The notes under the pieces: generated by a model
Told to the model about the DNA's origin: nothing
Database searches by the model: none
The model's input: only the letters and a program-made list of their open reading frames with translations
NCBI GenBank assembly: GCA_037113605.1
Contig: CM073734.1
Location: 52,753,985-52,817,984, forward strand
Source of the DNA: Calophaca sinica
Lineage: Eukaryota > Streptophyta > Magnoliopsida > Fabales > Fabaceae
Length of the DNA stretch: 64,000 nucleotides
Direction of reading: 5' to 3'
Part shown: positions 36,044-47,700 of the stretch, piece after piece
How positions within the stretch are numbered: the first letter of the stretch is position 1
How the letters are laid out: each line of letters starts with the position of its first letter
Position numbers and translations under genes: made by a program

Positions 36044-37266
36044 ATGTAGATGTGATCATTGAATTGACTCAGTTGAGAATTCCTAATGGTTAATATTACC
36101 TATAAATGGTCTATAGGAAATTCTCAAAGAAGAAATATAATAGCTACCTTTGACCTGAGATTATCATAGTAATTAACAAGTTATTTATTGTATTTTAATT
36201 TCGAACAACTAATGTCTTAAGGCACTAGTTGAATGAAAATTGGATACGATTAAATACTTGTATAATTAATGATTAATCAAGAAGGAATTCATAAACTCTT
36301 GGTAATGAGTTTAAGCTCTATGAAAAAACTTAAGACTTTGGCCAGGGCAATTGAATGATAGAAAAAATGAGTTTCTTAAGTCATTCATTAAATAAATCAC
36401 GTGTTAACTTATTAGAGTTTGACAATAATATACCATACTCTATAGTTAACCTAGAGCTATAAATGATGGAAAGAAATATTATAGTATTCTTCTATTGGTT
36501 CTTGAAAGTAAAGATATTACTTTGTATCAGACGTTAAGGAGTGTTGCTAGACGCCTACATTGATTAATGAATTAATTAATTTACTACGGTTTAGTATTGA
36601 ACACAAGGTCACACACAAATGAGTGTTCTAATCCTTGCTAAAGAATTATTTTATTATTTGATAATTAAATTAGAGAATTTAATTTTAATCAAATAAAAAA
36701 AAAATTCTAAGTGGAATGTTATTATATTCTTTACTAGTACCAAGAGTATAAATAATATAAATACAATTTGGTGAATAGAAACATGGGAAACTTCAAGTTT
36801 GAAAGCAATGGAAATTGGTCCAAGTGATGGACTAATACAAGTTCAATAACTAGCTGACTTGATCAAAAAAGGTATTGTGATAAGATAAAACAGTGAGCAG
36901 TATTTACGGATAGAGGTTAAGTATTATTTACAAACTAAAGGTGGTGTTACCTTTTGAAAAAATGGAAAGCATCTAAATATTTTGAATCGATGAGGAAATT
37001 GTCCAGTTTGTAAATGTAAACAACGTGAATTTGTCATGTAGCATGCATGAGAGATTAGCTACATGTAGATACATGCAGAAAAACCCCGAAATTTCATGTA
37101 GTATGCATGAAGGCTCAGCATGCAGAAAAAGACCAAAATTTAATCGTACACCAACACACCCTGCTACTGGGATGAATAGAATTAGATAATGAAAATTTTG
37201 GAAAATTATCTACACATTTTTCGTACAACTGCATCATACTTTATTGTCTGGGAATCACATATATCC
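36044..37266. other. AT-rich intergenic spacer
   Basis: No gene is visible. GCATGCATG-like motifs and two similar stretches (CATGTAGCATGCATGAGAG near 37036 and CATGTAGTATGCATGAAGG near 37095) repeat once. The part around 36500-36640 has a retrotransposon-LTR look, but no pair or duplication was found. Confidence 0.4.
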
Positions 37267-37269
37267 TTA

Positions 37270-38275
37270 ACAGAAATTATCCCGTGGTCCCTTAATTTAA
37301 TTTAAAATTTCGGATTCGTTCTTTATCCCCCCCTCTCAATTTGGTCTTTTAAGTTTCAAAACGTTAACATTGTTGACCTTTTTTTGAGTTTTTGTTCAAT
37401 TCTGTTAGAAAAAGTATAGGTGATTGTTATGTTGCTTACGTGGAGGTTCTTTATGCTATATGTTTTTGCAACATCATAGTGTATTTTTTTATTTAATTTT
37501 TTATCAAAATCATAAAATTAAATGAAGGTTGTTTTCAGAGAAGGGGACGGGAGTTCTGCAATGTTACAGCCATAGAGAATCCCAAACGGTGCCACAGGGA
37601 AGAACGATAGAGGGAGGAGCTCGCGAATGGACTGAGCTCTCAGATGGACGGATCTCGACGACGGTGTTGCGGGGACTGTTTGCGCAGAGGTTGCGCGGCG
37701 GATCTGGGAGACGAAGCTTGATGGGCTTCAACGACAGAAATACGGCGGTGGACTGTGGCGGCGATGATTTGCTTTCTGCTACTATTTCTGACTGTGGCGG
37801 TGGACTGGAATCATAAAGACATTTCATGGCAAGATGAAATCTTTGAGCAAACTTTGCATTTTTTCCTTTCTGGGTATCTTTGATTTTCGATATGAACTCT
37901 TTGGTTTTCTTCTTCTCTCATTTGCCGGTTGATCATCAAATTTGGGTTTTATTTGTGAAACCCTTAATTTGGCTTTGATTGATTTCCTTTTCTGGAGAAA
38001 CAATGAGGACGATGCAGAGGAAGATGTCTATTTTATTTTTAATAAAAAATAAATAAAAATAATGACTTGGAGTATGACTCAACAGCCATATGGACATATT
38101 AACGGACACATGAGCATGTTAACTGACACGTAAGCATTTTTTTTAACAAATCTTGACGGAAACTGAAAAAAAAAAAGTCAACAGTGCTAACGCTTTAAAA
38201 CTTAAAGAACCAACTTGAGAAAAAAAAAAAAAGATAAAAGATGAATCCAAAGCTTTAAATTAAGTTAAAAAACCG
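37270..38275. mobile_element. Long-terminal-inverted-repeat element with GC-rich interior, possible Pack-MULE
   Basis: About 180 bases at 37270-37450 are repeated in inverted, diverged form at about 38090-38275. The left side reads TTAAAATTTCGGATTCGTTC, TTTCAAAACGTTAAC and ATTGTTGACC; the right side holds the matching complements GGATGAATCC-like, GCTAACGCTTTAAAAC and GTCAACAGTGC. Between them, about 37530-37820 is GC-rich and open in one frame (95 residues, Gly/Arg-rich), unlike the AT-rich flanks. That pattern fits a non-autonomous Mutator-like element that captured a gene fragment. The flanking CAGAAATTA and CAGTAATTT match at only 7 of 9 bases, so the ends are provisional. The ORF is not recognised. 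Confidence 0.55.
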
Positions 38276-38720
38276 TAGCAGTAATTTTGCCTATAAGAAA
38301 ACAAGACACTCCTTCATTTACTGTTTTACCGTTACATGTTATGCCTCGGTTTTGCATTCCATTTTTTCGTGCCTCTTGACTTGACCCATGCTCAACACGG
38401 GTTTGCTACTCTAGTTTTTTTTCAGAAAAGGATTAATTTACGAGACACCTAACTTGGCTACTTTAAAAAATAGACCAAATCACAAGAAATGTATTCAAAT
38501 GAGTTTATTGCTAGTAGCAATCTTCTATCCTAAACTAGTGTGTGTTTCTTACATTAAACACGTAAGGCCGCAGAATTCTAGCTTGCCAAATTTTAATTTT
38601 TAGTAAATGAAATCAAATATCAAAATCTAAGGTGATTACAAATAATATTTACAGTGTATTCCTGTATTTTGTCAAGGACATAAAAATGAAGCCTCAAATA
38701 CTTCAGCACAAATAAGGGAG

Positions 38721-41700
38721 CTAATCAACTTTGGGTTCAGCTTTAACTAAGAATCTTCTGGCTTCGTCATCAGCAACTTCACTGTATTGTGAAACCAAAT
38801 AACAAATTAGGATCTGCTAAAGAGAAAAATAAACACTAAAATGAATTAAATCACAAGAAAGAGATCATGCAGAAACCTGTCCGCAGCTTCTGTTTTGGAT
38901 ATCAACGTGAGTCCCTTAGAAGCAATATATTCACAGAAACTTTCAAGGTTTTTCTCTCGGCAGAAATTGCAAAGATGTCTAAGGAAATCGTTGAATTGTT
39001 TTGGTTCCTTCAAAGAACATGTTCGTGAATTTAGCAAGTTACCATGAACCTCAAATTCGAAAAAGAAGCAAAGGAAGATTAAACAAACAAATTAAAAGAG
39101 GGACAACCGATAAATTAGAAGTTAAACAGCAAAATCCCTAACTGTTTTTTTTATTTGTGCAAGAGGAAGGTAGATGGATTACCTGTTCAAGGATGCAACC
39201 CTTGCGAAGCGCAACTAAACACTCCAGTGCTTTAGGATAGTTATCACCTTCATGGGAGTCCTCTACCAGGTCAAATATTTTATTTTTCATTTCGTTGATT
39301 GCTTTCAGAACCCAGTCTGGACTATCTCGGCGAGAAATCATGGCCTCAAAATCTTGGACGGGAGTCAAATCCCCAATGTTCTCTATTTTAATAGATGTAT
39401 GTTCAATGAGATTGGCAGGCTGTGCAGTAATGTTTCCTTTACCCTCTTCATCATTTGAAAAAGATCTCTTTTCTCGCAATGAACGCCTTGGCTTTTTCTG
39501 CAGTGAGATATTTCAAATATAAAACATGATTGATTTTGGTAATAACTAGGAGCTAAAGGCACAGTCTTACCAAGGGATTCCCCATCAGCTCAAAAGATTT
39601 ACGGAATGAGTCTATCACAGGTTGGTTTTGCAAAAGCAGTTCAGCATCAGGCTCGGTGATTTTTTTGAGCGTGTCATCAAGAGGAGGTACTGTGGAATCT
39701 GGATGCTTTGATTTCAGCTCAAGATATTGATAAAAGCGCTGAAAATATATATAAATACATCTGTTAGCTTTATCTTAAGGCTGTTTTTCATTTCTCGGGA
39801 GAAAGGATAGTTAGTTAGAGGTCTCTTTCAAATTCATCATACTAACTTTTACACAATGGGGTAAATAAGGTACCAGTCAAGTTAAAAGAAAAATTTAATT
39901 TTATTGCACAGCTATAAGATTGTCGATGTTGTATGGGATGGAGTGTTGGGCGGTAAAAAGGCAACACGAGAATAAACTAAATGTAGCAGAAATGAGAATG
40001 TTGTGCAGGATGAGTGGAAATACTAGACGAGATAGGATTAGGAATAATAGCATTACAAGGAGAGATGGGATAGCACCTATTATTAAAAAGATGGTTCAAT
40101 CTCGACTTAGGTGGTTTAGGCATATGTAGAGGAGACCCGTAAATTCCATAGTAAAGAGAGTAGATCAGATGGAGGGCGGCTCAATCACAAGAGGCAAAGG
40201 AAGGCCAAGAAAAATTATAGGCAACACTACTAAGAAAAATTTAGGGGCCAATGGTTTGCTATAGACATGATTTATGATAAAATAGAACATTATAGCATGA
40301 TCTATGTAGCCGACCCCACCTAGTGGGATAAGGCTTGGTTGTTGTTGTTGTGGGGTAAATAAGCTTATTAACATTTAAATATACAGGATAGCAACGATTA
40401 AGCATAATTCCTCCGAATCATACAACATTCAGTACTAACTAGCCAACAAGGCATGTTAAATGCAGATTCATAGATCAGGTAACATTTGTAAGACACAACA
40501 TTTCAGAAACAGAAACCAAAATCCAAATCCTTCTAGGTAAAAAAATCAGAAGGTAAATGCAACATGGAAATATAAGTGAATAAAGAAGGAAGGAAATAAA
40601 CTAGAAACAGTTAAGTGGATAGAATACGAACTGCCAGTAGTGGATTTGGTGTAAAGTCGGGTAGCAAAGCTTCCTCTTTCCCATGTGGTGCAAGATCAAG
40701 CATGTTTATTAAGTTAGCTGCTGATTCTAGCTGTCGTTCGTTTGGCTGACACGATGCTGGGAAACTAGTGAAAGAAGGGAATTGAAACTCCCGCACATCC
40801 TCGGCATATGGAAGAACATTGAAGTAAAATGAATCAGGCTGCACAGCATAATCAGAGAACCAAGTAATTAATAAATAAAAAATAAAGTGGCAGAATGAAA
40901 ACCGGTGGAAGTAAACTGATAAACAATACAAGAAACTGAGACAGAAAAAACCTACAATATTTTCTCTATCAGATACATTGGGTGTCAAGACCCCAATAAC
41001 AACATTCGCTTGTCCTTGTCTCCAAACGCACCGTAAAATTGCCACCTTATTCATTTCCTTCATAGCCCTTGCTAGTGCAGAAACTGCAAGCATGGCTTTT
41101 GTATTTCCCGGTTCAGCTAAGAAGACATTGGCATCTTTCATGTAATGGTGTCTTTAGTGGACATTTTAAAACAGAAAGAAAAGAGAAATAATGAGTCAGC
41201 AAATATCCTTAAAGTTTTAACAACTTTGAATCAAATATATTTTATTAAATCATATACTATCTTGCCTCAATACATTAGAAGAATCAGTAAATCCCAAAAG
41301 CTTCACACCCTTTTCTGGTTTGAACTTAACAGCCTCCCACTCAGCAGAGGATATAGGAACTATTTGAGGCCCATAACGATAACCCTTAATTCTTTGGTCT
41401 GGAGGGACAACTTTATCAGGATCTTCAGAACTCTTGTACTCGTAATCTACTTTGACTTCATGTGTGGCAGATTTATCAGTTAGAGGAGCCTTATCAGAAT
41501 ATTTCTTCAGAGTTGGAAACTTCTCTTCTGAAGTTTTCTTGTATACCATTACCTGATTATCATTAAATATTTCATGAAAACAAAAATACATTTTGTTACT
41601 AACATCGCTTTAGCTTAAAAAAAAAAAGAATAATAATAATAATAATAATTGGATAACCACCACAATTGCATGGAGCATCTACTTGCTAAACTATGAAGAA

Positions 41701-44700
41701 AAATATAGACGCAATAAACAAGTAAAATTCAACTATAAACTATGTGCACACATCTTGATATACATAATTCCAAAACAAATTATATTCATTATTCTAGCAT
41801 ACCATACCAAAAGTCTCATGGTTTAAATATCTTGGGTCCATCATACAAAATGAAAGGGAGATAGAAAAGGTCAACCATAAGATTCACGCATATTATGGAT
41901 AAAATAAAGGAATGTTTTTGGTGTAATCAGTGATTTTTCTTTTTAAAAAATAAAGTACCTGATAGGGAATTGGGCTTTGAGAAAGGCCCAAATGTGAAGC
42001 CCAGGATTTGGAGAGTCTATGAGAGGAAGAATAGGAGAGGAAAAGAGTATGATGAGGTGGCAAATTTGTCACGTGGCTGAGTGGAGGAACATTTCTTTCT
42101 GTTACTTGTAAGGGAATGAAGAGAGAGAATAATCATTCATAACATTTGTGTGAATTGTAATTGGGCAGAGGCACTCATGCCTCTGAAAGAGCTCAGCTCT
42201 TGGCAGTACAGGAACCCTAAATTCTTTGCTGTGTATCCAAATTCTAATAATACACTCCCTATTTTCCACCATTCTGTGCACTGTTTTCTGTTTTCCTATT
42301 AATTGGTCCGACCTACCAGATCGGTGAAGGGGAAGAAGAGGTTTGGCAGGAACCAGCTGGGTCGGTAGAACTGCGAATGCCACCTAAGAAGATGGAGAAC
42401 AAGGTGAATGCGTTGGAATCTGAGGTGGCAAATCTCAAGCACTCTCTTGCTGAGATGCGCGTCCAGGCGGCGAAAGATCAGGACCACCTCATCTCTCTCA
42501 TTACCAAAGCATCGAGCAAGGTAGCCCGAAGAAGTCGCTGGAGGGCGAGATGGAGGACGAAGTAAAGGGAGAATGGTCGAGGAAGACCAAGGGGTCGCTT
42601 CAGAAGTTCCATGGAGAGATGCTTGACGAGTTTCGTCAATCGGTCAAGAAGATCGAGCTTCCAATGTTCACCGGCGAAGACCCCGTCGGGTGGATCGCTC
42701 GAGCAGAAGTATATTTCAGGGTGCTCGACATCAGCCCTGAGATCAAGGTAAGCCTGGCTCAGCTTTGTATGGAAGGATCGACTATCCATTTCTTCAAGGC
42801 TTGGTCGGAGGACGAAGCGGATCTGAGTTGGGAAAGGTTCAAGGACGCCTTGCTGGAGAGGTACGGTGAGATCGGATATGGCAATATCTACGAACAATTA
42901 GCGTCGATTAGGCAAGGAGACCTGGAAGTGTACATCAAGGAGTTTGAGAAGTTATCCTCTCAGGTATATCAACTCCCTGACGCTCAATACCTTGGGTATT
43001 TCGTTCATGGGTTGCGCGATGGTGTTCGCGGAAGAGTTCGAAGCTTGGTCGCAATGGGTCCTGTCACGCGAACCAAGCTGATGAAGATCGCTCGCGCCGT
43101 TGAGATGGAGATGATGGAGAAGAAAGGGGCCTGGAGCGGGTCGCGTAACTTGTTTCACAAAACGGGGTCCGGATCTGGGTCAACCCGCACCGCTTCAAGT
43201 GGATCAGGTGAGTCACAGGGATCGGGTCGATCCGATTGGGTTTATGTGAAGTCTAACAGGGATACGGGAAATGGGCTTGGGCCCAAGACTGACCCTAAGA
43301 CCGAAACAAGGCGAGACGCGTCCAGGGATAGGGGAGCTTGAAGCATGTCCTACAATGACATGATGGACAAAAGAAAAAAAGGTATGTGCTTCAAATGTGG
43401 GGGGGAATTGGGGGCCCAATCACCTTTGTCCGGATCGCCATCTTCGGTTGATGATAGTAGAAGAGCCAGATGAGCCAGAAATGGAGGTTAATGGGATGGC
43501 AGCTGAGATTATGACAGAGGAGGAAGAGAAGTCAGAAGGAGAATACAGCAGTATAAGTCTGAGTAATATGACTGCAGGAGAAAATAGAATGCCCAGGACC
43601 ATGAAGCTCAAGGCCAAGATTGATGGAGTCCCTATTTTGTTGTTGATAGATAGTGGGGCAACTCACAACTTTGTGGATAGTAAATTAGTCAAGGCTCTGG
43701 GTTGGGCTGTTGAAAGGACGACCCCCATGAGTGTCAAACTGGGGGATGGGTTTCAAACTACCACTGAAGGGAAGTGTCCCAAAGTGGAACTGTAAGTGGG
43801 TGAAACCAAATTCACCATTGAAGCCGTATTGTTTGACTTGCAAGGGGTGGATCTCGTTTTGGGGATGGATTGGCTGGAAACAGTAGGGAGAATGTGGGTG
43901 GATTGGAAGGAAAAGATAATGGAATTTCAACTAAAAGGACAATGGGTACAGTTAGGGGGTGATAGAGCGCAAAGGCAATCACAAACAGCTCTGCAATAGC
44001 TGTTAGGAAAATGAAAAAAGGTGGTAAATGGCCTGCTGATGTCTGTTGAGCTGGCTGTGGGACCTCAAAAAGAAAGGAAGGAAGCGTTGAGCCACATGAA
44101 AGAAGAGTGGAAAAAGGAACTAGAGGACCTCTTAAACTGTTTCCCTGAAATTTTCCAAGAGCCACAAGGGCTGCCACCCAAGAGGGAGAGAGAGCACGCA
44201 ATCTGTTTAGAGGCAGGGAAGGGGCCTGTTAATGTCAGGCCCTATAGATACCCGTACCATCAAAAAAATGAAATCGAAAAACAGGTTCAGGAGCTGTTGA
44301 GGACTGGGATGATTAGAGTTAGCCAGAGTGCTTATTCAAGTCCAGTTATCTTGGTGAAAAAGAAGGACAACTCTTGGAGGATGTGTGTGGATTATAGAGC
44401 TCTAAACAAGGTAACTATCCCTGACAAGTTTCCTATCCCAATTATTGACGAGTTGTTAGATGAATTGAATGGTGCAATGTTCTTTTCTAAACTTGACTTG
44501 AAATCGGAGTATCACCAAGTAAGGGTGAAGGAAGAGGACATACATAAGACGGCATTTCGTACGCATGAGGGTCACTATGAGTTTATGGTGATGCCTTTTG
44601 GTCTAACGAATGCTCCCTCAACTTTTCAAGCCCTAATGAATGAAGTGTTCAGAAGTATGATGAGAAAATTTGTGTTGGTTTTCTTCGATGACATCTTGGT

Positions 44701-47700
44701 ATATAGTCCAAGTTGGGAGACTCATATGAAGCACTTGAAGCAAGTTTTGGAGGTTCTGGCTAAACATAGATTGGTAGCTAACAAGAAGAAGTGTTCCTTT
44801 GCCCAAACTGAAACTAATTGTTTGGGCCACATCATCTCACAAGAGGGGGTGGCAGTAGATCCCAAAAAGGTGCAGTGTGTACAAGCATGGCCGATTCCAA
44901 AGAATGTCAAGGGGGTCAGGGGTTTCCTTGGATTAACAGGTTACTATAGGAAGTTCATAAGAGACTATGGCAAAATAGCAAGGCCTCTCACGGATTTGAC
45001 AAAAAAAGAGGGGTTCAATTGGAGTGACAAGGCCCAGGAGGCTTTTGAGATTCTCAAGAGTAAGATTACTTGACTCCTAGATTAGCCTTACCTGATTTTG
45101 CTCAAGAATTCTTTATTGAGAGTGATGCTTCCGGAGTGGGAGTTGGAGCTATTTTAATCCAAAATGGCGGACCAATAGCCTATTTCGATGGGCCTTGGGG
45201 AGAAGAACTTAGCCAAATCTACTTATGAGAAGGAACTAATGGCGGTAGCTCTAGCAATCCAGCATTAGAGACCTTATTTAATAGGAGAAAGTTCACGGTC
45301 TATACCGATCACAAGAGTTTGAAGCGAACTTCTCATGCAAAGGATTACCACTCTGATCAACAAAATTGGGCAGCCAAGCTATTGGGCTACCAATTTGATA
45401 TAATATACAAACCTGGGTTGGAGAATAAGGAGCCGATGCTTTATCCAGGGTGTTGAAGGGCTGAAATGAATTCCATGGTCCATCAACCTTCTTTGGAAGG
45501 CGATAAAGAGATCATTGAAGAGGTACTTAAAGATGAGAAGCTAGTAGAAATTATCACCGCCGCTTCAACAAGGCAACAAGGTCCTGGAAGGATTTACTTA
45601 CAACAAGGGGTGCTCTATTTGAAGGAAGGTTGGTGTTGTCTGAGTAATCCTCCAAAGCATCCCAAAATGTTGAAAGCAGTTTCATGAGACACCTCAAGGT
45701 GGTCATTCTGTTTCTGAGAACCTATAGAAAGGTGGCAGCCAACCTGTTTTGGTTTGGCATGACTAAGAGTGTCCAAAAGTTTGTGATAGAGTGTGATGTG
45801 TGTCAAAGGCATAAATACTTATTTCTTTGCTCCAGGGGTTTCTTTATGACCTCTAAACATTCCCGAGCAAATATGGGAGGAGGTTTCCATGGACTTTATC
45901 ACCCGGTTGCCAAAATCTAAGGGCCATGAAGCTATTTTAGTGGTGGTGGACAGACTGAGCAAATATAGTCACTTTATTCCACTGAAGCATCCTTATACAG
46001 CTAAGATCTAGGCTGAGATTTTCACTAAGGAAGTGGTTCGGTTGCATGGAGTACCAGCTTCGATACTTAGTGATAGAGATCCTCTATTTGTGAGCTCTTT
46101 TTGGAAAGAGTTGTTCAAACTACAAGGTACCCAGTTAAAGATGAGCACGGCATATCACCTTCAGACCGATGGACAAACTAAGGTAATTAATCGATGCCTG
46201 GAAACTTTTTTTGAGGTGTTTTGTCTCGGATCAACCCAAGCAGTGGGTGCAATGGCTGCCTTGGGCAGAGTATTGGTACAATACCAATTTTCATGTCTTT
46301 ACAAGGACTACACCTTTTGAGAGTGTGTATGGAAGATCACCCCCCGTGCTTAACCGTTTCCTGCCAGGTGAAGTCAAGATAGAAGCTGTGCACAGAGAAC
46401 TCAAAGATAGAGACGAGGCTCTCAAACAACTAAAGTATCAGCTGCAAAGGGCTCAAAATAGAATGAAGGCTCAGGCGGATAAGAAGCGAATTGATAGATA
46501 ATTTGACGTTGGGGAGTGGGTCTTTCTAAAACTCAGACCTCATGGACAGCTTACTGTTGGAGCCAGAATTAATCCTAAGTTATCCCCTCGGTATTATGGA
46601 CCTTTTGTGGTATTGGAAAGGATAGGTGCAGTAGCTTACAAACTGCAGCTTCCTGAAAATTGTCGAGTTCACCCAGTTTTCCATGTGTCTTTGCTCAAAA
46701 AGGCAGTAGGGGATTATACGGTGCAGCAAGAACTTCCAATTGACTTGGAGGAGGATGTGATGAGTGGGAAAGAACCTGTTGCAGTGTTGGCCAACCAGAT
46801 AATTACTGAAAATGGAGACTCTACTAGTCAAGTGTTGGTTCATTGGAAAGGACAAGGAGTGGAAGATGCCACTTGGGAGGATGAACTGAATATTAGAGGG
46901 CAATTCCCTTAGCTTCGACTTGGGGACAAGTCTGTTTCTCAAGGAGGGAATATTGATAGGGAATTGGGCTTTGAGAAAGGCCCAAATGTGAAGCCCAGGA
47001 TTTGGAGAGCCTATGAGAGGAAGAATAGGAGAGGAAAAGATTATGATGAGGTGGCAAATCTGTCACGTGGCTGAGTGGAGGAACATTTCTTTCTGTTACT
47101 TGTAAGGAAGTGAGGAGAGAGAATAATCATTCATAACATTTGTGTGAATTGTAATTGGGCAGAGGCACTCATACCTCTGAAAGAGCTCAGCTCTTGGCAG
47201 TACAGGAACCCTAAATTCTTTGCTGTGTATCCAGATTCTAATAATACACTCCCTATTTTCCACCATTCTGTGCACTGTTTTCTGTTTCGATTTTCTGTTT
47301 TCCTATTAGTACCACTCAAGCCTGAAGGAAAATTTTAACACAACTATAAGATCAACAATATTATATATGGGACTAAACGTAAGACGGTAAAAAGTCAACA
47401 AAAAAGTAAGTTTGGTGTTGCAAGATGATGATAGGAAGAGTTCCTATATCTACAAAGGAGATTTATTGATGATATCAGAACTGAAAATAATATTATATAT
47501 GGGACTAAACGTAAGACGGTAAAAAGTCAACAAAAAAGTAAGTTTGGTGTTGCAAAGATGATGATAGGAAGAGTTCCTATATCTAAAAAGGAGATTTATT
47601 GATGATATCAGAACTGAAAATAAAGAACTGTAAGAGCAGTATTTCCTCCCGGCATATTTCCCTTGGCCCAGGCCAAAAGCTGAAATTAACAGCACAGAAT

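Larger units (their letters stand above)
41960..47308 (+). mobile_element. Reina-type Ty3/Gypsy chromovirus in KU80 intron 5
   Basis: The element is 5349 bp with LTRs at 41960-42301 (342 bp) and 46954-47308 (355 bp). It is flanked by the exact duplication GTACC at 41955-41959 and 47309-47313. I count 8 substitutions plus one 13-base indel between the LTRs, about 2.3 percent divergence, so this is among the youngest insertions here. The polypurine tract AAGGAGGGAATAT (46941-46953) precedes the 3' LTR. TTGGTCCGACC two bases after the 5' LTR may be the primer site, but I cannot name the tRNA. Small size, short LTRs and a chromodomain fit the Reina clade. It runs opposite to KU80. Confidence 0.94.

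Noticed and set aside
37564..37827. Minus-strand ORF in the GC-rich centre of the inverted-repeat element
   Set aside because: It is a shadow of a GC-rich segment open on both strands. The strand of any captured fragment cannot be decided from sequence alone.
39870..47320. Shared GTACC start of the RTE pieces in introns 5 and 8, suggesting a defined short element
   Set aside because: The intron 5 copy continues upstream of the Gypsy insertion with RTE codons (FKYLGSII), so the shared start is coincidence with the insertion site.
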